Assembly: GCF_000350485.1 (NCBI RefSeq)
Contig: NZ_AORV01000078.1
Location: 62,001 to 126,000 of the forward strand
Direction of reading: 5' to 3'
DNA: 64,000 bases
From: Ruminiclostridium cellobioparum subsp. termitidis CT1112
GTDB taxonomy: Bacteria > Bacillota > Clostridia > Acetivibrionales > DSM-1351
How positions within the stretch are numbered: the stretch's first letter is position 1; every line of letters begins with the position of its first letter. The notes beneath the pieces are model-generated. The model was not told where the DNA came from, did no database searches, and saw only the letters and a program-made list of their open reading frames with translations. Both the position numbers and the translations under genes were made by a program. Below, piece by piece: positions 7,073-15,940 of the stretch.

Positions 7073-9379
7073 ATGTTGAAGCCTTCCATATTCCTGAGCA
7101 AATTTAACAGAACATTTTTAATTTATTTTGTATCGTACTTTCTTGTCATAATAATACCTATTATTGTGATAGGTTCATTTTCATATCTGGTTTCAATTAA
7201 TGCACTTGAAAACGAATTGAGCAATTCAAGCGGCAATTCACTTATACAAATCCGGACAGCCATCGAAAATACTCTGGATGAAATTGACAAGCTCTCAATA
7301 CAAACAGGGATTGATGCAAGAATATATGCATACGGCAATAATACAGACAGCAACTATTTCCTGACCGAACTTTTAGATCTTACCAGAGATATACCCAGTA
7401 AAAACAGAAACATTCAATCCATAAAAATGTACTTTAAAGCAAATAATATGATAATATCCTCTTCAGGTATTCTAAGTGCGTATAAGGGCGAGGTAGCAAA
7501 CCGCTGGGTTGAAAATTCCGGGAATACTTCCCGCAAGGCCATTTGGCTGCCTACCCAAAGCATACCTAACTATGACGGTGATATCGACAAGGTCATTACC
7601 CTTGTGCGCAGCGTGCCCGTCAACACCGAAAAGAAGCTGGGGCTTCTGGCGGTAAATATCCACGAAGCAAAATTATCCCAGGCCATGGAAAACATGAAAA
7701 TTAACAGCCATTCGGCCATATATATCACTGACGATCACAAAAATTTGATATCCGGGAAACCTTTAAATACGGATATTACAAATGACAGAAGCAGTGAATA
7801 TATAAATAAAATCCTCGGTTCGGGCAATCAGGGGCATTTTATTGCCGGTATCAATAAAACTCCTACCCTTGTTTGCTATGCAAAATCCTCCTACACCGGC
7901 TGGATTTTTGTATCTGAAACACCTCTTACTTATTTGACGCAAAAACTGTCCTTCATACAGAACCTTACTTTCGGCTTATGCCTTTTACTGGCCTTCGTGG
8001 GAATTTTTATATCGTATCTCCTGTCAAGAACCATGTACAATCCCATAAAGAAGCTTATGGATATGTTCAAATCCCAGCCGGACAGCTCAAATACAATGTT
8101 TGAGGCCAAAAGCAGGGATTCCTTCACCTTCCTGTCAGGGGCCTTCCAACAGGTAATAGTAAGGAATAAAGATCTTGAAAAGTCCTATTATTCCAGCCTT
8201 CCTGTACTCAATGAGAGGTTTGTACTGAGTTTGCTAAACAACAAAATAGTTGATACCCTGGAAATTCAAAGCCAGATTGACTTTCTCGGCATTGATTTTA
8301 TGTACCCCAATTATTGCGTTGTTCTCATTGAAGTTGACAATTTTGCAGAGCTGGCGGATACACTGACACTCGCCGACCTCAATCTGTATATATTTGCAAT
8401 ACGCAACATTGCTGAAGAGCTTTTAGGCACAAGCTTCAAATTTCTATCGGCCGAGGTATCGGAAAGCAGGCTGGCCTTCATCGTCAACATTCCGGATGAG
8501 AATGTGAACACCTTCAACTCTGACATTACAGATATTCTGGAACAAATAAAGGAATCGGTAAGTAAATTCTACACCCTGACCGTCTCTGCAGGTATCGGCA
8601 ATATATACCATGAAATGGCAGACTGCGGTCTTTCCTACAGGGAAAGCCTGAATGTCATGAAATACAAGCTTATGTCGGGTACTGATACCATTCTTTTTTA
8701 TCATGATCTTTCGGACAGCTATAAAATTGCATATTATTATCCTGAAAAGACTGAAACCCTGATAAAAAACAATATTAAGTCGGGTGATATACAAAAGGTT
8801 AAGGAATATCTCAATGAAATATATTCAAACATAAAAAGTAACTACAGCGTGTCCTACGAAGAAGTCTACAGCACCTATAACAGACTCCTGGATGCTTCGC
8901 TGTCCGTTCTGTCGGATTCCGGAATACAGCATTCGGATATTTTCGGAGAAAACTACATTGTATATAAGGATCTGGCAAAGAAGGAGACCCTTGACGAAAT
9001 TCATCTTTTCATAGGCAGGCTGTTTGAAAGTATTGTTTCATACATTTCAAGCATTGATAAGGGAGATAAAAATATTGAAAAAGCCATGGATTTCATAGGT
9101 AAGAATTTTCAGAGGGACCTATCGGTGGAATCCATAGCCGACTATGTAGGCCTCAATGCTTCATATTTCAGCAGAGTGTTTAAAAATGTGACCGGCAAGA
9201 CCGTTCTGGAATTTATAACTCTCAAACGGCTTGAGTCCAGCAAGGAACTGCTGAAGGAAACAAATCTCAACATTGCCCAGATTGCCCAGAAGGTGGGCTA
9301 CAACAATGTTCACAGCTTCATGCGTTTCTTTAAAAAATACGAGGGAATTACTCCTGGTGATTACCGGAATGGACAATAA
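7073..9379 (+). CDS. Membrane-anchored AraC-family transcriptional regulator
   Basis: 768 residues, full length for this class. Order: short cytoplasmic start, first membrane helix (about residues 15-38), extracellular sensor domain of the Cache type (about 40-290), second membrane helix (about 297-319) leading into a HAMP-like linker (SRTMYNPIKKLMDMF), a long cytoplasmic middle region with features of the GGDEF-like domain of YesN-type regulators, and a C-terminal AraC helix-turn-helix pair (about 665-766; SVESIADYVGLNASYFSRVFK and NIAQIAQKVGYNNVHSFMRFFKK). It should sense an extracellular carbohydrate and activate the divergent ABC importer operon. It resembles the truncated regulator at the window start in layout, but the sensor portions differ. 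Confidence 0.93.
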   Translation: MLKPSIFLSKFNRTFLIYFVSYFLVIIIPIIVIGSFSYLVSINALENELSNSSGNSLIQIRTAIENTLDEIDKLSIQTGIDARIYAYGNNTDSNYFLTELLDLTRDIPSKNRNIQSIKMYFKANNMIISSSGILSAYKGEVANRWVENSGNTSRKAIWLPTQSIPNYDGDIDKVITLVRSVPVNTEKKLGLLAVNIHEAKLSQAMENMKINSHSAIYITDDHKNLISGKPLNTDITNDRSSEYINKILGSGNQGHFIAGINKTPTLVCYAKSSYTGWIFVSETPLTYLTQKLSFIQNLTFGLCLLLAFVGIFISYLLSRTMYNPIKKLMDMFKSQPDSSNTMFEAKSRDSFTFLSGAFQQVIVRNKDLEKSYYSSLPVLNERFVLSLLNNKIVDTLEIQSQIDFLGIDFMYPNYCVVLIEVDNFAELADTLTLADLNLYIFAIRNIAEELLGTSFKFLSAEVSESRLAFIVNIPDENVNTFNSDITDILEQIKESVSKFYTLTVSAGIGNIYHEMADCGLSYRESLNVMKYKLMSGTDTILFYHDLSDSYKIAYYYPEKTETLIKNNIKSGDIQKVKEYLNEIYSNIKSNYSVSYEEVYSTYNRLLDASLSVLSDSGIQHSDIFGENYIVYKDLAKKETLDEIHLFIGRLFESIVSYISSIDKGDKNIEKAMDFIGKNFQRDLSVESIADYVGLNASYFSRVFKNVTGKTVLEFITLKRLESSKELLKETNLNIAQIAQKVGYNNVHSFMRFFKKYEGITPGDYRNGQ

Positions 9380-9412
9380 TATATAATAATAAAATCTTTT
9401 TGAAGGCCAGCA

Positions 9413-9439
9413 AGCTCGTCCGGCAGTTGCGGACGAGCT
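9413..9439. terminator. Bidirectional terminator-like hairpin
   Basis: AGCTCGTCCG (9413-9422) pairs perfectly with CGGACGAGCT (9430-9439) across a 7-base loop, between the convergent araC and PHP genes. A T-containing stretch follows on the plus strand (AAGGTTTTATG) and AAAAAGATTTTATT-type sequence on the minus side, so it could serve both. Confidence 0.7.
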
Positions 9440-9461
9440 AAGGTTTTATGAGATTTGGCCG

Positions 9462-10415
9462 CTAATCAACCAATCTTTTCAACAGTTTATTTCCATAAAA
9501 GTACTCTTCCGAAACACCGCATTCACCTATAAACCGCGGCCTGGCTGATCCTTTTTTAAAGTCGGCATGATAATCCGAGCCACCTGACATAATAGAAACC
9601 CTGCTTTCATATTTTTGCCTGATTTCGGTATAAATCTCCTCTTTGGATTTATTCCCGGAATAGCTGGTCTTGTCATAGGTGTAGCAGGCTTCTATTCCAT
9701 CCAGCCCGGCATTTATCAGAATATCTATATATTCTTCCCGGCTGATTATTTTCTGGTTTATAACTACACTTTCCGATATGAGGTGAGGATGTGCAAGAAT
9801 TGTGATACCGCCGCAGCGGTGTATTTCCTTTATTACATTCACCGGATCGGGCTTACGCCTGTTGATTCTGTATCTCTCATTATTCTTTATCATCAATTTG
9901 GCAGAACTCCAGTCAGAGGAATAACCCTTTGTGGCTATGAGTTCAAATATCATCTTTTTCTGAATCTGACTTTCTTCAATGGGCGTTCCGTTATTCTCCA
10001 GCAGTTCTTTCCAGGAAATATCAATCCCGTCGGAATTCAACCTTTCCACAAGAATACGGTAGCCTTCTATTTTTGAAGCTGCAACGGCTTCCTGGAGCTG
10101 TTTGAAAAAAGCATCCTTCCAGTTACATCCCAGGCACACAATATGGACGTCTTCGACTTCAGTTTCACAGGAGATCTCTATTCCTTTGAGCAGGATGACT
10201 CCCTTTTCCTTTGCATACGCTTCGGGAGAGATCTCCAGCCCGCCGGCAATAATTCTTTCCGGAGGAATAATATCATGATCAGTGATGGCGACTATTCTCA
10301 TCCCCTGTCGGGCTGCGTGATCAATCAGCTCCTGAACAGAATCCGCCCCATCGGACCGGGTGGTATGACAATGGAGATCGCATGGAAAATTTGGTGACAT
10401 TAACGGTATTTCCAT
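9462..10415 (-). CDS. PHP-domain metal-dependent phosphoesterase
   Basis: 317 residues. The PHP signature is clear: DLHCHTTRSDG at about residues 13-23, AITDHD at about 42-47, CLGCNW in the middle, LAHPHLI near 205 and GGSDYHAD near 283, which supply the His/Asp/Glu ligands for a two- or three-metal centre. Relatives include nucleoside 3',5'-bisphosphate phosphatases and trypsin-resistant 5'-3' RNase-type proteins, while others act on sugar phosphates. It is the last gene of the long minus-strand catabolic operon, 4 bases after the class II aldolase gene, so a sugar-phosphate phosphatase role in that pathway is possible. Function beyond the metallo-phosphoesterase fold is inference. Confidence 0.85.
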   Translation of the reverse strand: MEIPLMSPNFPCDLHCHTTRSDGADSVQELIDHAARQGMRIVAITDHDIIPPERIIAGGLEISPEAYAKEKGVILLKGIEISCETEVEDVHIVCLGCNWKDAFFKQLQEAVAASKIEGYRILVERLNSDGIDISWKELLENNGTPIEESQIQKKMIFELIATKGYSSDWSSAKLMIKNNERYRINRRKPDPVNVIKEIHRCGGITILAHPHLISESVVINQKIISREEYIDILINAGLDGIEACYTYDKTSYSGNKSKEEIYTEIRQKYESRVSIMSGGSDYHADFKKGSARPRFIGECGVSEEYFYGNKLLKRLVD

Positions 10416-10419
10416 TAAA

Positions 10420-11265
10420 TCAATCCTTTCTGAATAATCTGATATGCTTTATTGCAGCACTTTCAATTTTTTTGTACAGAAATTCATCCATTCCAATAGG
10501 ATCCAACCTGTCTGGATATAATTTAAGATATTCTCTGGCACCATCAATGTAAGCATGTTTTATAGCAGTAGAAACATTTATTTTGGATGCTCCGCTTTCA
10601 ATCAATTTTAGAAATGTACCGTCTTCAAGCCCGGTTCCTCCGTGTATAACTATGGGCTGCGATATTCTGTCCTTCAACTGCTCTATCAAACCGAAATTGA
10701 TATGGGGCTGGCCCTTATACATTCCGTGTGCGGTGCCTACCGCCGGTGCAAACATGTCAACTTCCGATTCTCCGGCATACCTGATGGCTTCATCCAGTGA
10801 TGTTTTCTCGGCATCATCTTCCGAAACGCTTATATCGTCTTCCACTCCGGCAATTTTCCCAAGCTCGCCTTCAATAAATACACCCCGCGCATGTGCGTAT
10901 TCTGCCAGGGTTTTGCTGTTTCGTATGTTTTCCCCGATTGGCAGAGCAGATCCGTCATACATGACAGAATCCCATCCGTTGTCAATACAGGACTTTACCA
11001 ACTCCAAATCCTTGCAATGATCCAAATGGATAAAAACATTTACTTCGGCAGAATCAGCCAATTGCCTGAGCATACTGCCCAGAGCCTTAACCCCCAAAGT
11101 GACCGCAGTCTGGGATGAAGTCTGCAATATAACAGGGCATCCCTCCTTCCGAGCAGCACTTATCACTGCCTTTGCCGACAGATAATTAAATATGTTAAAG
11201 GCTCCAATGGCAAAACTGTCTTTTTTTGCCCTCAATAACTCTTCCAAGATTGACCTTTTGTTCAT
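10420..11265 (-). CDS. Class II (zinc) ketose-bisphosphate aldolase family protein
   Basis: About 281 residues. Family features: GAFNIFNYLSAKAVISAA near the start, the metal site FIHLDHCKD with the zinc-binding His, the FAPAVGTAHGMYKG loop, and the phosphate-binding IHGGTGLED and KINVSTAIK motifs near the C-terminus. Relatives cleave fructose-1,6- or tagatose-1,6-bisphosphate (FbaA, GatY, KbaY) to DHAP and an aldehyde. The ATG at 11265 is preceded by GGAGG; a TTG four codons upstream overlaps it and is unlikely. It follows the split transketolase genes in the same operon, so its substrate is probably a phosphorylated ketose made by the preceding kinase and isomerase. The exact substrate is not readable. 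Confidence 0.88.
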   Translation of the reverse strand: MNKRSILEELLRAKKDSFAIGAFNIFNYLSAKAVISAARKEGCPVILQTSSQTAVTLGVKALGSMLRQLADSAEVNVFIHLDHCKDLELVKSCIDNGWDSVMYDGSALPIGENIRNSKTLAEYAHARGVFIEGELGKIAGVEDDISVSEDDAEKTSLDEAIRYAGESEVDMFAPAVGTAHGMYKGQPHINFGLIEQLKDRISQPIVIHGGTGLEDGTFLKLIESGASKINVSTAIKHAYIDGAREYLKLYPDRLDPIGMDEFLYKKIESAAIKHIRLFRKD

Positions 11266-11295
11266 TATATCCTCCAAATACGTGCTAATATCTTA

Positions 11296-12243
11296 TCAAC
11301 CGTTGCCATACTCCATACCCGGAAGACTTTCCCGTACAGCCCTGACAATCCCATCGACATCCAAGCCGTAAAACGACAGTATTTCTTCATATGGACCTGA
11401 TGTAGCATAAACTTTGGGGATTCCCAGTCTTTTTACTGGTACGGGGTATTCTTCGCTGCAAACTTCTGAAACTATTGAGCCCAGGCCACCTTCGGTATAA
11501 TGCTCTTCCACAGTTAATATTCTGCCGGTTTTCCTTGCAGCTTCCACTATAATTTCCCTGTCGACAGGTGATATTGTGGGCATACCGACCACTTGAACCG
11601 CTATTCCCTGTTTACGCAATTTTTCAGCCGCCTTTACCGCTTTTGCCGTCATAAGTCCGGTTGAAATAATGGCCATATCACTGCCTTCACAAAGCACCTG
11701 TCCTTTTCCTATTTCAAATTGTTTTTCCTGAAGAAAAACCTCCTGAGGCTCATTTCCAATCCTCATATAAACCGGACCATTGTATTCCAGCATGGCTTTG
11801 GCCGCTGCAGTTATTTCCGATGGGTCCTGCGGCGCCAGTACAACCATACCGGGAATCATCCTCATTATTGCATAATCCTCCAATGAATGGTGGGTTGCGC
11901 CGAGGTCAGAGTATGTAATACCTCCGTTTCTTCCTACGATTTTAACATTTTGCTTCATATAACCACAGTCATTGCGCAGCATTTCAAAAGGCCGGGCTGT
12001 AACAAAAGGTGCTATGGCGCAAAAAACCGGCACTTTTCCTGTTGTTGCCAACCCTGATGCAATACCTACAACCCCCTGCTCCATGATGCCAAACTCAAAA
12101 TAGCGCTCAGGATGTGCCTTGGAAAACTCACCAAATCCCGAACTGCCTCCGCTGTCAGCTGATAGAATAACAACATCTTTATTTTTACCGGCTATTTCCG
12201 ATACTGCCTTGCCAAACGCTTTTCTTGGATCTATTTTTTCCAA
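11296..12243 (-). CDS. Transketolase, C-terminal subunit (pyrimidine-binding and C-terminal domains)
   Basis: 315 residues, the usual length of the small subunit of split transketolases. The pyrimidine-binding domain shows RYFEFGIMEQGVVGIASGLA, where the Glu of GIMEQ is the catalytic cofactor-activating residue, followed by the C-terminal domain (TVEEHYTEGGLGSIVSEV). It begins with TTG at 12243 behind AGAGGTGAG and is 2 bases from the end of the N-terminal subunit gene, so the two are translationally coupled. It pairs with 12246-13106 to move a two-carbon ketol unit between sugar phosphates. In this operon it may act on a dedicated phosphorylated ketose rather than in the housekeeping pentose pathway. 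Confidence 0.92.
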   Translation of the reverse strand: MEKIDPRKAFGKAVSEIAGKNKDVVILSADSGGSSGFGEFSKAHPERYFEFGIMEQGVVGIASGLATTGKVPVFCAIAPFVTARPFEMLRNDCGYMKQNVKIVGRNGGITYSDLGATHHSLEDYAIMRMIPGMVVLAPQDPSEITAAAKAMLEYNGPVYMRIGNEPQEVFLQEKQFEIGKGQVLCEGSDMAIISTGLMTAKAVKAAEKLRKQGIAVQVVGMPTISPVDREIIVEAARKTGRILTVEEHYTEGGLGSIVSEVCSEEYPVPVKRLGIPKVYATSGPYEEILSFYGLDVDGIVRAVRESLPGMEYGNG

Positions 12244-12245
12244 AT

Positions 12246-13106
12246 TCAGCTCACCTCTTTTACTGTACTTTCCAAATGATGAATTATTTCTTCAGTTTCC
12301 CTGATAACTGTTTCCAGTTCTTCTTTTGAGGGCTTCCAATAGTGGTATGCCACCTTTCCTTCCCCCATAGACAGCCCTTTTGCCTTTACGGTATTGGCAA
12401 CCACCAATGTTGGTTTGCCGTTTTTTAATGGCAGCCGGTCCATCAGCTCAATTATTTGCTCCATATCATTTCCATCCACTTCCATAACATTCCAGCCAAA
12501 GGCCTCAAATCTTTTGTCCAGTGGTTCAAAATTCATAATATCAGAAGTTTTTCCGCTGATTTGCAGGCCGTTTTTATCTACAAATGCCACCAGATTTTCA
12601 ATATTGTGATGTGCCGCTGCAGCCGCAGCCTCCCAGTTTGACCCTTCTGCCAATTCCCCGTCTCCCATTACAACATAGACAGTTGAATCACTTCCCCGGG
12701 AGCGAAGCCCGAGAGCCATTCCGCAGGCAAGTGACAAGCCGTGTCCCAGGGCCCCGGTATTGCCTTCCACCCCATTCAGTTTATGCATGTCAGGATGCCC
12801 CGGTAATTTTGAATTAAGCTTTCCGTATGTATCCAATATTTTCTTGTCAAAGAAGCCCCTCTCGGCAAGTACACCATATTGGGCCATACACTTGTGTCCC
12901 GCTGACAATAAAAAGCGGTCCCTGTCGGGCTTTTTCGGATTAGCCGGATCTATGTTCATTTTATAAAAATAAAGTGCCGTAATGATATCTATACAGGAAA
13001 ATGCCCCTCCGATATGGCCGCACCCTCCGGCCTGTATCATACGCAGAACATTGCGCCGGCTTTTAGCGGCACATAATTTCAGATTTGTAATAGTTTTATC
13101 TCCCAT
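12246..13106 (-). CDS. Transketolase, N-terminal subunit (thiamine-diphosphate-binding domain)
   Basis: About 286 residues. It carries the TPP pyrophosphate/metal motif GDGELAEGSNWEAAAAAAHH and the phosphate-binding GHIGGAFSCIDIITALYF and LSAGHKCMAQY segments. I choose ATG 13106, with GAGGG 8 bases upstream, over the in-frame ATG at 13124 that precedes that site. It works as a heterodimer with the C-terminal subunit next door. Split transketolases are common in Clostridia; placement among an RpiB-type isomerase, FGGY kinase and aldolases implies a catabolic role. One known precedent for such a set is D-apiose degradation, where AptA/AptB are transketolase subunits acting on apulose-4-phosphate. 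Confidence 0.92.
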   Translation of the reverse strand: MGDKTITNLKLCAAKSRRNVLRMIQAGGCGHIGGAFSCIDIITALYFYKMNIDPANPKKPDRDRFLLSAGHKCMAQYGVLAERGFFDKKILDTYGKLNSKLPGHPDMHKLNGVEGNTGALGHGLSLACGMALGLRSRGSDSTVYVVMGDGELAEGSNWEAAAAAAHHNIENLVAFVDKNGLQISGKTSDIMNFEPLDKRFEAFGWNVMEVDGNDMEQIIELMDRLPLKNGKPTLVVANTVKAKGLSMGEGKVAYHYWKPSKEELETVIRETEEIIHHLESTVKEVS

Positions 13107-13137
13107 TCTTATTCCCTCTTCCATTAATTAAACATTA

Positions 13138-13584
13138 TCAGTGAGCTTCATATTTTTGAATGCTTTCCACTTTTGGAGCCGATCTGGAATTGGGATCGAA
13201 GGATGATTCCAGGTACTCCTTTACCAGACATTTTGCCAATTCCACCCCGGTAACCTGTGCTCCTAAAGTAATTATATTTGCATTATTGCTTCTTGCCGCC
13301 CTCTGGGCCTGGTAGATATCACCCACCAATGCCGCATAAGCACCTTTTACCTTATTGGCAGCTATACTTACGCCGATACCCGTACCACAGATAAGAATGC
13401 CTCTATTAAACTTTCCGGCAGCAACAGCTTCTGCAACCTTTACCGCAGTATTTGCATATATGGGATCATTACTTCCATAATCTTCACAGGTATATCCCAA
13501 ACCGGTTACATAACTTATCAGTTCTTTCTTTAATTCAGCCGCATTTGGATCACATCCGAACACTATTGACATTTTGTCAGACAT
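13138..13584 (-). CDS. rpiB: Sugar-phosphate isomerase, RpiB/LacAB family
   Basis: 148 residues, normal RpiB size. The family signature GILICGTGIGVSIAANKVKG is intact, including the Cys used by ribose-5-phosphate isomerase B as general base, and NANIITLGAQVTG follows. The usual N-terminal DHAG-type motif is replaced by FGCDPNAAELKKEL, so the sugar-binding end differs from canonical RpiB. It interconverts a phosphorylated aldose and ketose in the cytoplasm. It lies 4 bases after the DapA-type gene and 31 bases before the transketolase start, in the middle of the operon. Symbol given for the family; the real substrate may be a tetrose, pentose or hexose phosphate. Confidence 0.85.
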   Translation of the reverse strand: MSDKMSIVFGCDPNAAELKKELISYVTGLGYTCEDYGSNDPIYANTAVKVAEAVAAGKFNRGILICGTGIGVSIAANKVKGAYAALVGDIYQAQRAARSNNANIITLGAQVTGVELAKCLVKEYLESSFDPNSRSAPKVESIQKYEAH

Positions 13585-13588
13585 AGAA

Positions 13589-14497
13589 TCACTCCTTTAT
13601 AAAATTATTTATCTCTTCAACACCCGATTTTAAATTCCAGGTCATTTCATACAAAGCCATACCCGTTACTTCCTGAAGAGGCCTTCTGGGAACTCCGCAG
13701 CTATACCCGAATATGTTCATTGCGGCTTTAACTCCTGCCACTCCATATTGAGCTGTAGTTTTTTTTGCCAGCCCGCACAACCTCCTGTGCAGCTCCCGGG
13801 CCTTATCAATTTTTCCTTTAACCAAAAGCTCATACAGGGAACAGCAAATTTCCGGAATGTAATTCGCCGATGATAAAACACCGCCGGTTGCCCCTGACAG
13901 GATGCCTTCATAAAATTTATCCATGGTTCCGGCCAGCAGTGAAAAGTCTTTCCGTTCCGGCAGCATCGAAGCATATTCATTCACAGGCTTTGATGATGTA
14001 TCTTTCATCCCTGATATATTTGAAATACCTGCCAGCCTGGCCATAAGCTCAGGTTCAATATTGACACCCGATGCATAACCGGGTGCGCTGTACAGAATAA
14101 CAGGAACAGATATTTTTTCTGCAACTTCGCGATAATATTTTTCAAGAACTTCTGAAGACATCTGTTTTGGAAAATAGTGCGGTGTCAGTACAAAGACCGC
14201 ATCCACGCCAATTTCCTCAGCCTTCTTTGAAAATTCCACAGTATTCTTTACCGATTCCCTGCCGGTTCCTGCAAAGACCAGTTTATTTTTACCGGCAGTT
14301 TTTTTAACCACATTGAGTATATCCAATGCTTCATCATCAGATATATACGCAAATTCACCATTACTTCCAAGCGGCATATAGCCGCTTACCCCAGTCAGGT
14401 TCAGCTTTTGAATGTTTTCCTTAAGTAAACCCGGATCAACCTTCTGGTCAGCCTGGAAAGGTGTGATAACCGGAACGAAAATTCCGTTCAACAGCAT
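13589..14497 (-). CDS. Dihydrodipicolinate-synthase/N-acetylneuraminate-lyase family aldolase
   Basis: 302 residues, a class I aldolase TIM barrel. Visible family features are GIFVPVITPF at the start, PLGSNGEFAYIS (the carboxylate-binding loop, here SNG rather than TTG), the catalytic Tyr in VILYSAPGY near residue 137, and the Schiff-base Lys in GMKDTSS near 165. In a sugar-acid operon, members of this family usually cleave or dehydrate 2-keto-3-deoxy acids (KDG aldolase, keto-deoxy-glucarate dehydratase and similar) rather than make dihydrodipicolinate. It could provide a non-phosphorylated branch parallel to the KDG kinase and KDPG aldolase at 23-25 kb. That role is inference from context. 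Confidence 0.87.
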   Translation of the reverse strand: MLLNGIFVPVITPFQADQKVDPGLLKENIQKLNLTGVSGYMPLGSNGEFAYISDDEALDILNVVKKTAGKNKLVFAGTGRESVKNTVEFSKKAEEIGVDAVFVLTPHYFPKQMSSEVLEKYYREVAEKISVPVILYSAPGYASGVNIEPELMARLAGISNISGMKDTSSKPVNEYASMLPERKDFSLLAGTMDKFYEGILSGATGGVLSSANYIPEICCSLYELLVKGKIDKARELHRRLCGLAKKTTAQYGVAGVKAAMNIFGYSCGVPRRPLQEVTGMALYEMTWNLKSGVEEINNFIKE

Positions 14498-14499
14498 GT

Positions 14500-15849
14500 C
14501 TATCTACCTCCGATATGCAATAGATTATTTTTTTTAAGCATATTCCAGGCCAAAACAGCACAGCCTTTCAGAGGACAATTATCTACTACTTCTATCTCTG
14601 CATCATCGAATATACTTCTTTTTCTTTTTAAATAAGAAGGATTTTCAACAAGATTTCCGGTGGCTTTCATATACTTATTAACATTTATTATTTTTTTACA
14701 TTCCTCAAGTGTAATTTTTGCAGGATTCTGAATTCCGTCTATTACCGCATTCAGCAGATCATCTCTTTTTGTACCGAGCGATAAACCGCTAAACGCTCCT
14801 TTTTTTACTCTAAGGCTCTGCCTGTCTCCGGTAAGATACGGCAAAAACCTCACACCGTCTGACTGGTATTCATTTTCCAGCACCTCAGCCAGGTGTTTCT
14901 GAAAAAACCCTTCCTTGCTCATTTCCCTATAGAATTCATTTTGAAACCATTCCAAAATAAATCCTGCTGTTGTTATTGAGAATATCTGCCACTTTCCCTT
15001 TACAGGTGAGCAGCGTAAATAATATTTATCGTTTGTCACGGGACGGTCCGACAATACCGAGATCATCTCACTGCTGCCCGAAATAAACAATACGTCGCCT
15101 GTTTGGGTATTCCCGGCTCCAACAATCGCTCCGGCAACATCCTGCATTCCCAGCATTACCGGAATGCCCTGTTTTACACCCATTATTTCAGCCATTTCTT
15201 TCTGAAGTATCCCGGAGCAGTCCCCGGTTTCAAATATTTCGGGCAAAAGCCTTTCAGGTACATTGAAGAGTTTGCATATTTCATGGGACCACCCCTTGTT
15301 TTTAACAGTTTCGTACATACCCGTTATTGATGCATTGGTTAAGTCAATTGCCCATTCCCCTGTCATCCGCTTGAATAAATATGTAGATAAATGTCCTATC
15401 TTTTCGGTTCTGTCAATAAGTTCGGGACGATGATCCATAAACCAGAGCAGGGTGGTCAGGGTAACTCCTCCGGCATGCGGAAGTGTACCGGTTATATTTC
15501 TGAATTCATCCTTGCCTATATTTTCTATTATTTTTTTTGTATATTGACGGCTTCTTCGATCAAGATGGGTTATTATACGGGAAACCGCATTCCCCTCTTT
15601 ATCCATTAGTAGGAAGGACGGTGCAAAGGTGTCAAAGCCGATGGCTTCAACATGGGGTAGATATTCTTTTAATTCATGCAAGGATTGGATAAAAGCATTC
15701 ATTACTTCATCCACATCTATTTCAACTCTGTTTTTCTCAGTTACCTTAAATTCATAATTATGTTTGGCTGTTTTTATTAAATTAATATTTTCATCCAATA
15801 TTGCAGTTTTTACCGATGATGTACCAAAATCCGCTGCCAAAACATACAT
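14500..15849 (-). CDS. FGGY-family carbohydrate kinase
   Basis: 449 residues, slightly shorter than xylulo- or glycerol kinases (about 500). The N-terminal ATPase fold begins LAADFGTSSVKTAILDE (phosphate 1 motif) and GFDTFAPSFLLMDKEGN carries a conserved acidic region; the second lobe has GMQDVAGAIVGAGNTQTGDVLFISGSSE (phosphate 2/adenosine region). It phosphorylates a ketose or polyol with ATP. It lies between the ABC binding-protein gene and the DapA-like gene (2-base gap), so it most likely phosphorylates the imported sugar or its isomer before the RpiB, transketolase and aldolase steps. Subfamily not recognised with certainty; an apulose- or fuculose-kinase-like role is possible. Confidence 0.88.
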   Translation of the reverse strand: MYVLAADFGTSSVKTAILDENINLIKTAKHNYEFKVTEKNRVEIDVDEVMNAFIQSLHELKEYLPHVEAIGFDTFAPSFLLMDKEGNAVSRIITHLDRRSRQYTKKIIENIGKDEFRNITGTLPHAGGVTLTTLLWFMDHRPELIDRTEKIGHLSTYLFKRMTGEWAIDLTNASITGMYETVKNKGWSHEICKLFNVPERLLPEIFETGDCSGILQKEMAEIMGVKQGIPVMLGMQDVAGAIVGAGNTQTGDVLFISGSSEMISVLSDRPVTNDKYYLRCSPVKGKWQIFSITTAGFILEWFQNEFYREMSKEGFFQKHLAEVLENEYQSDGVRFLPYLTGDRQSLRVKKGAFSGLSLGTKRDDLLNAVIDGIQNPAKITLEECKKIINVNKYMKATGNLVENPSYLKRKRSIFDDAEIEVVDNCPLKGCAVLAWNMLKKNNLLHIGGR

Positions 15850-15940
15850 TGCATCTCCTCCTTTCTATAAACATGGGGAATAGAGCCAATACCCGATTCC
15901 CCATGTTCAGTCTGTTATGTAAGTATTACGTTACAAGTTT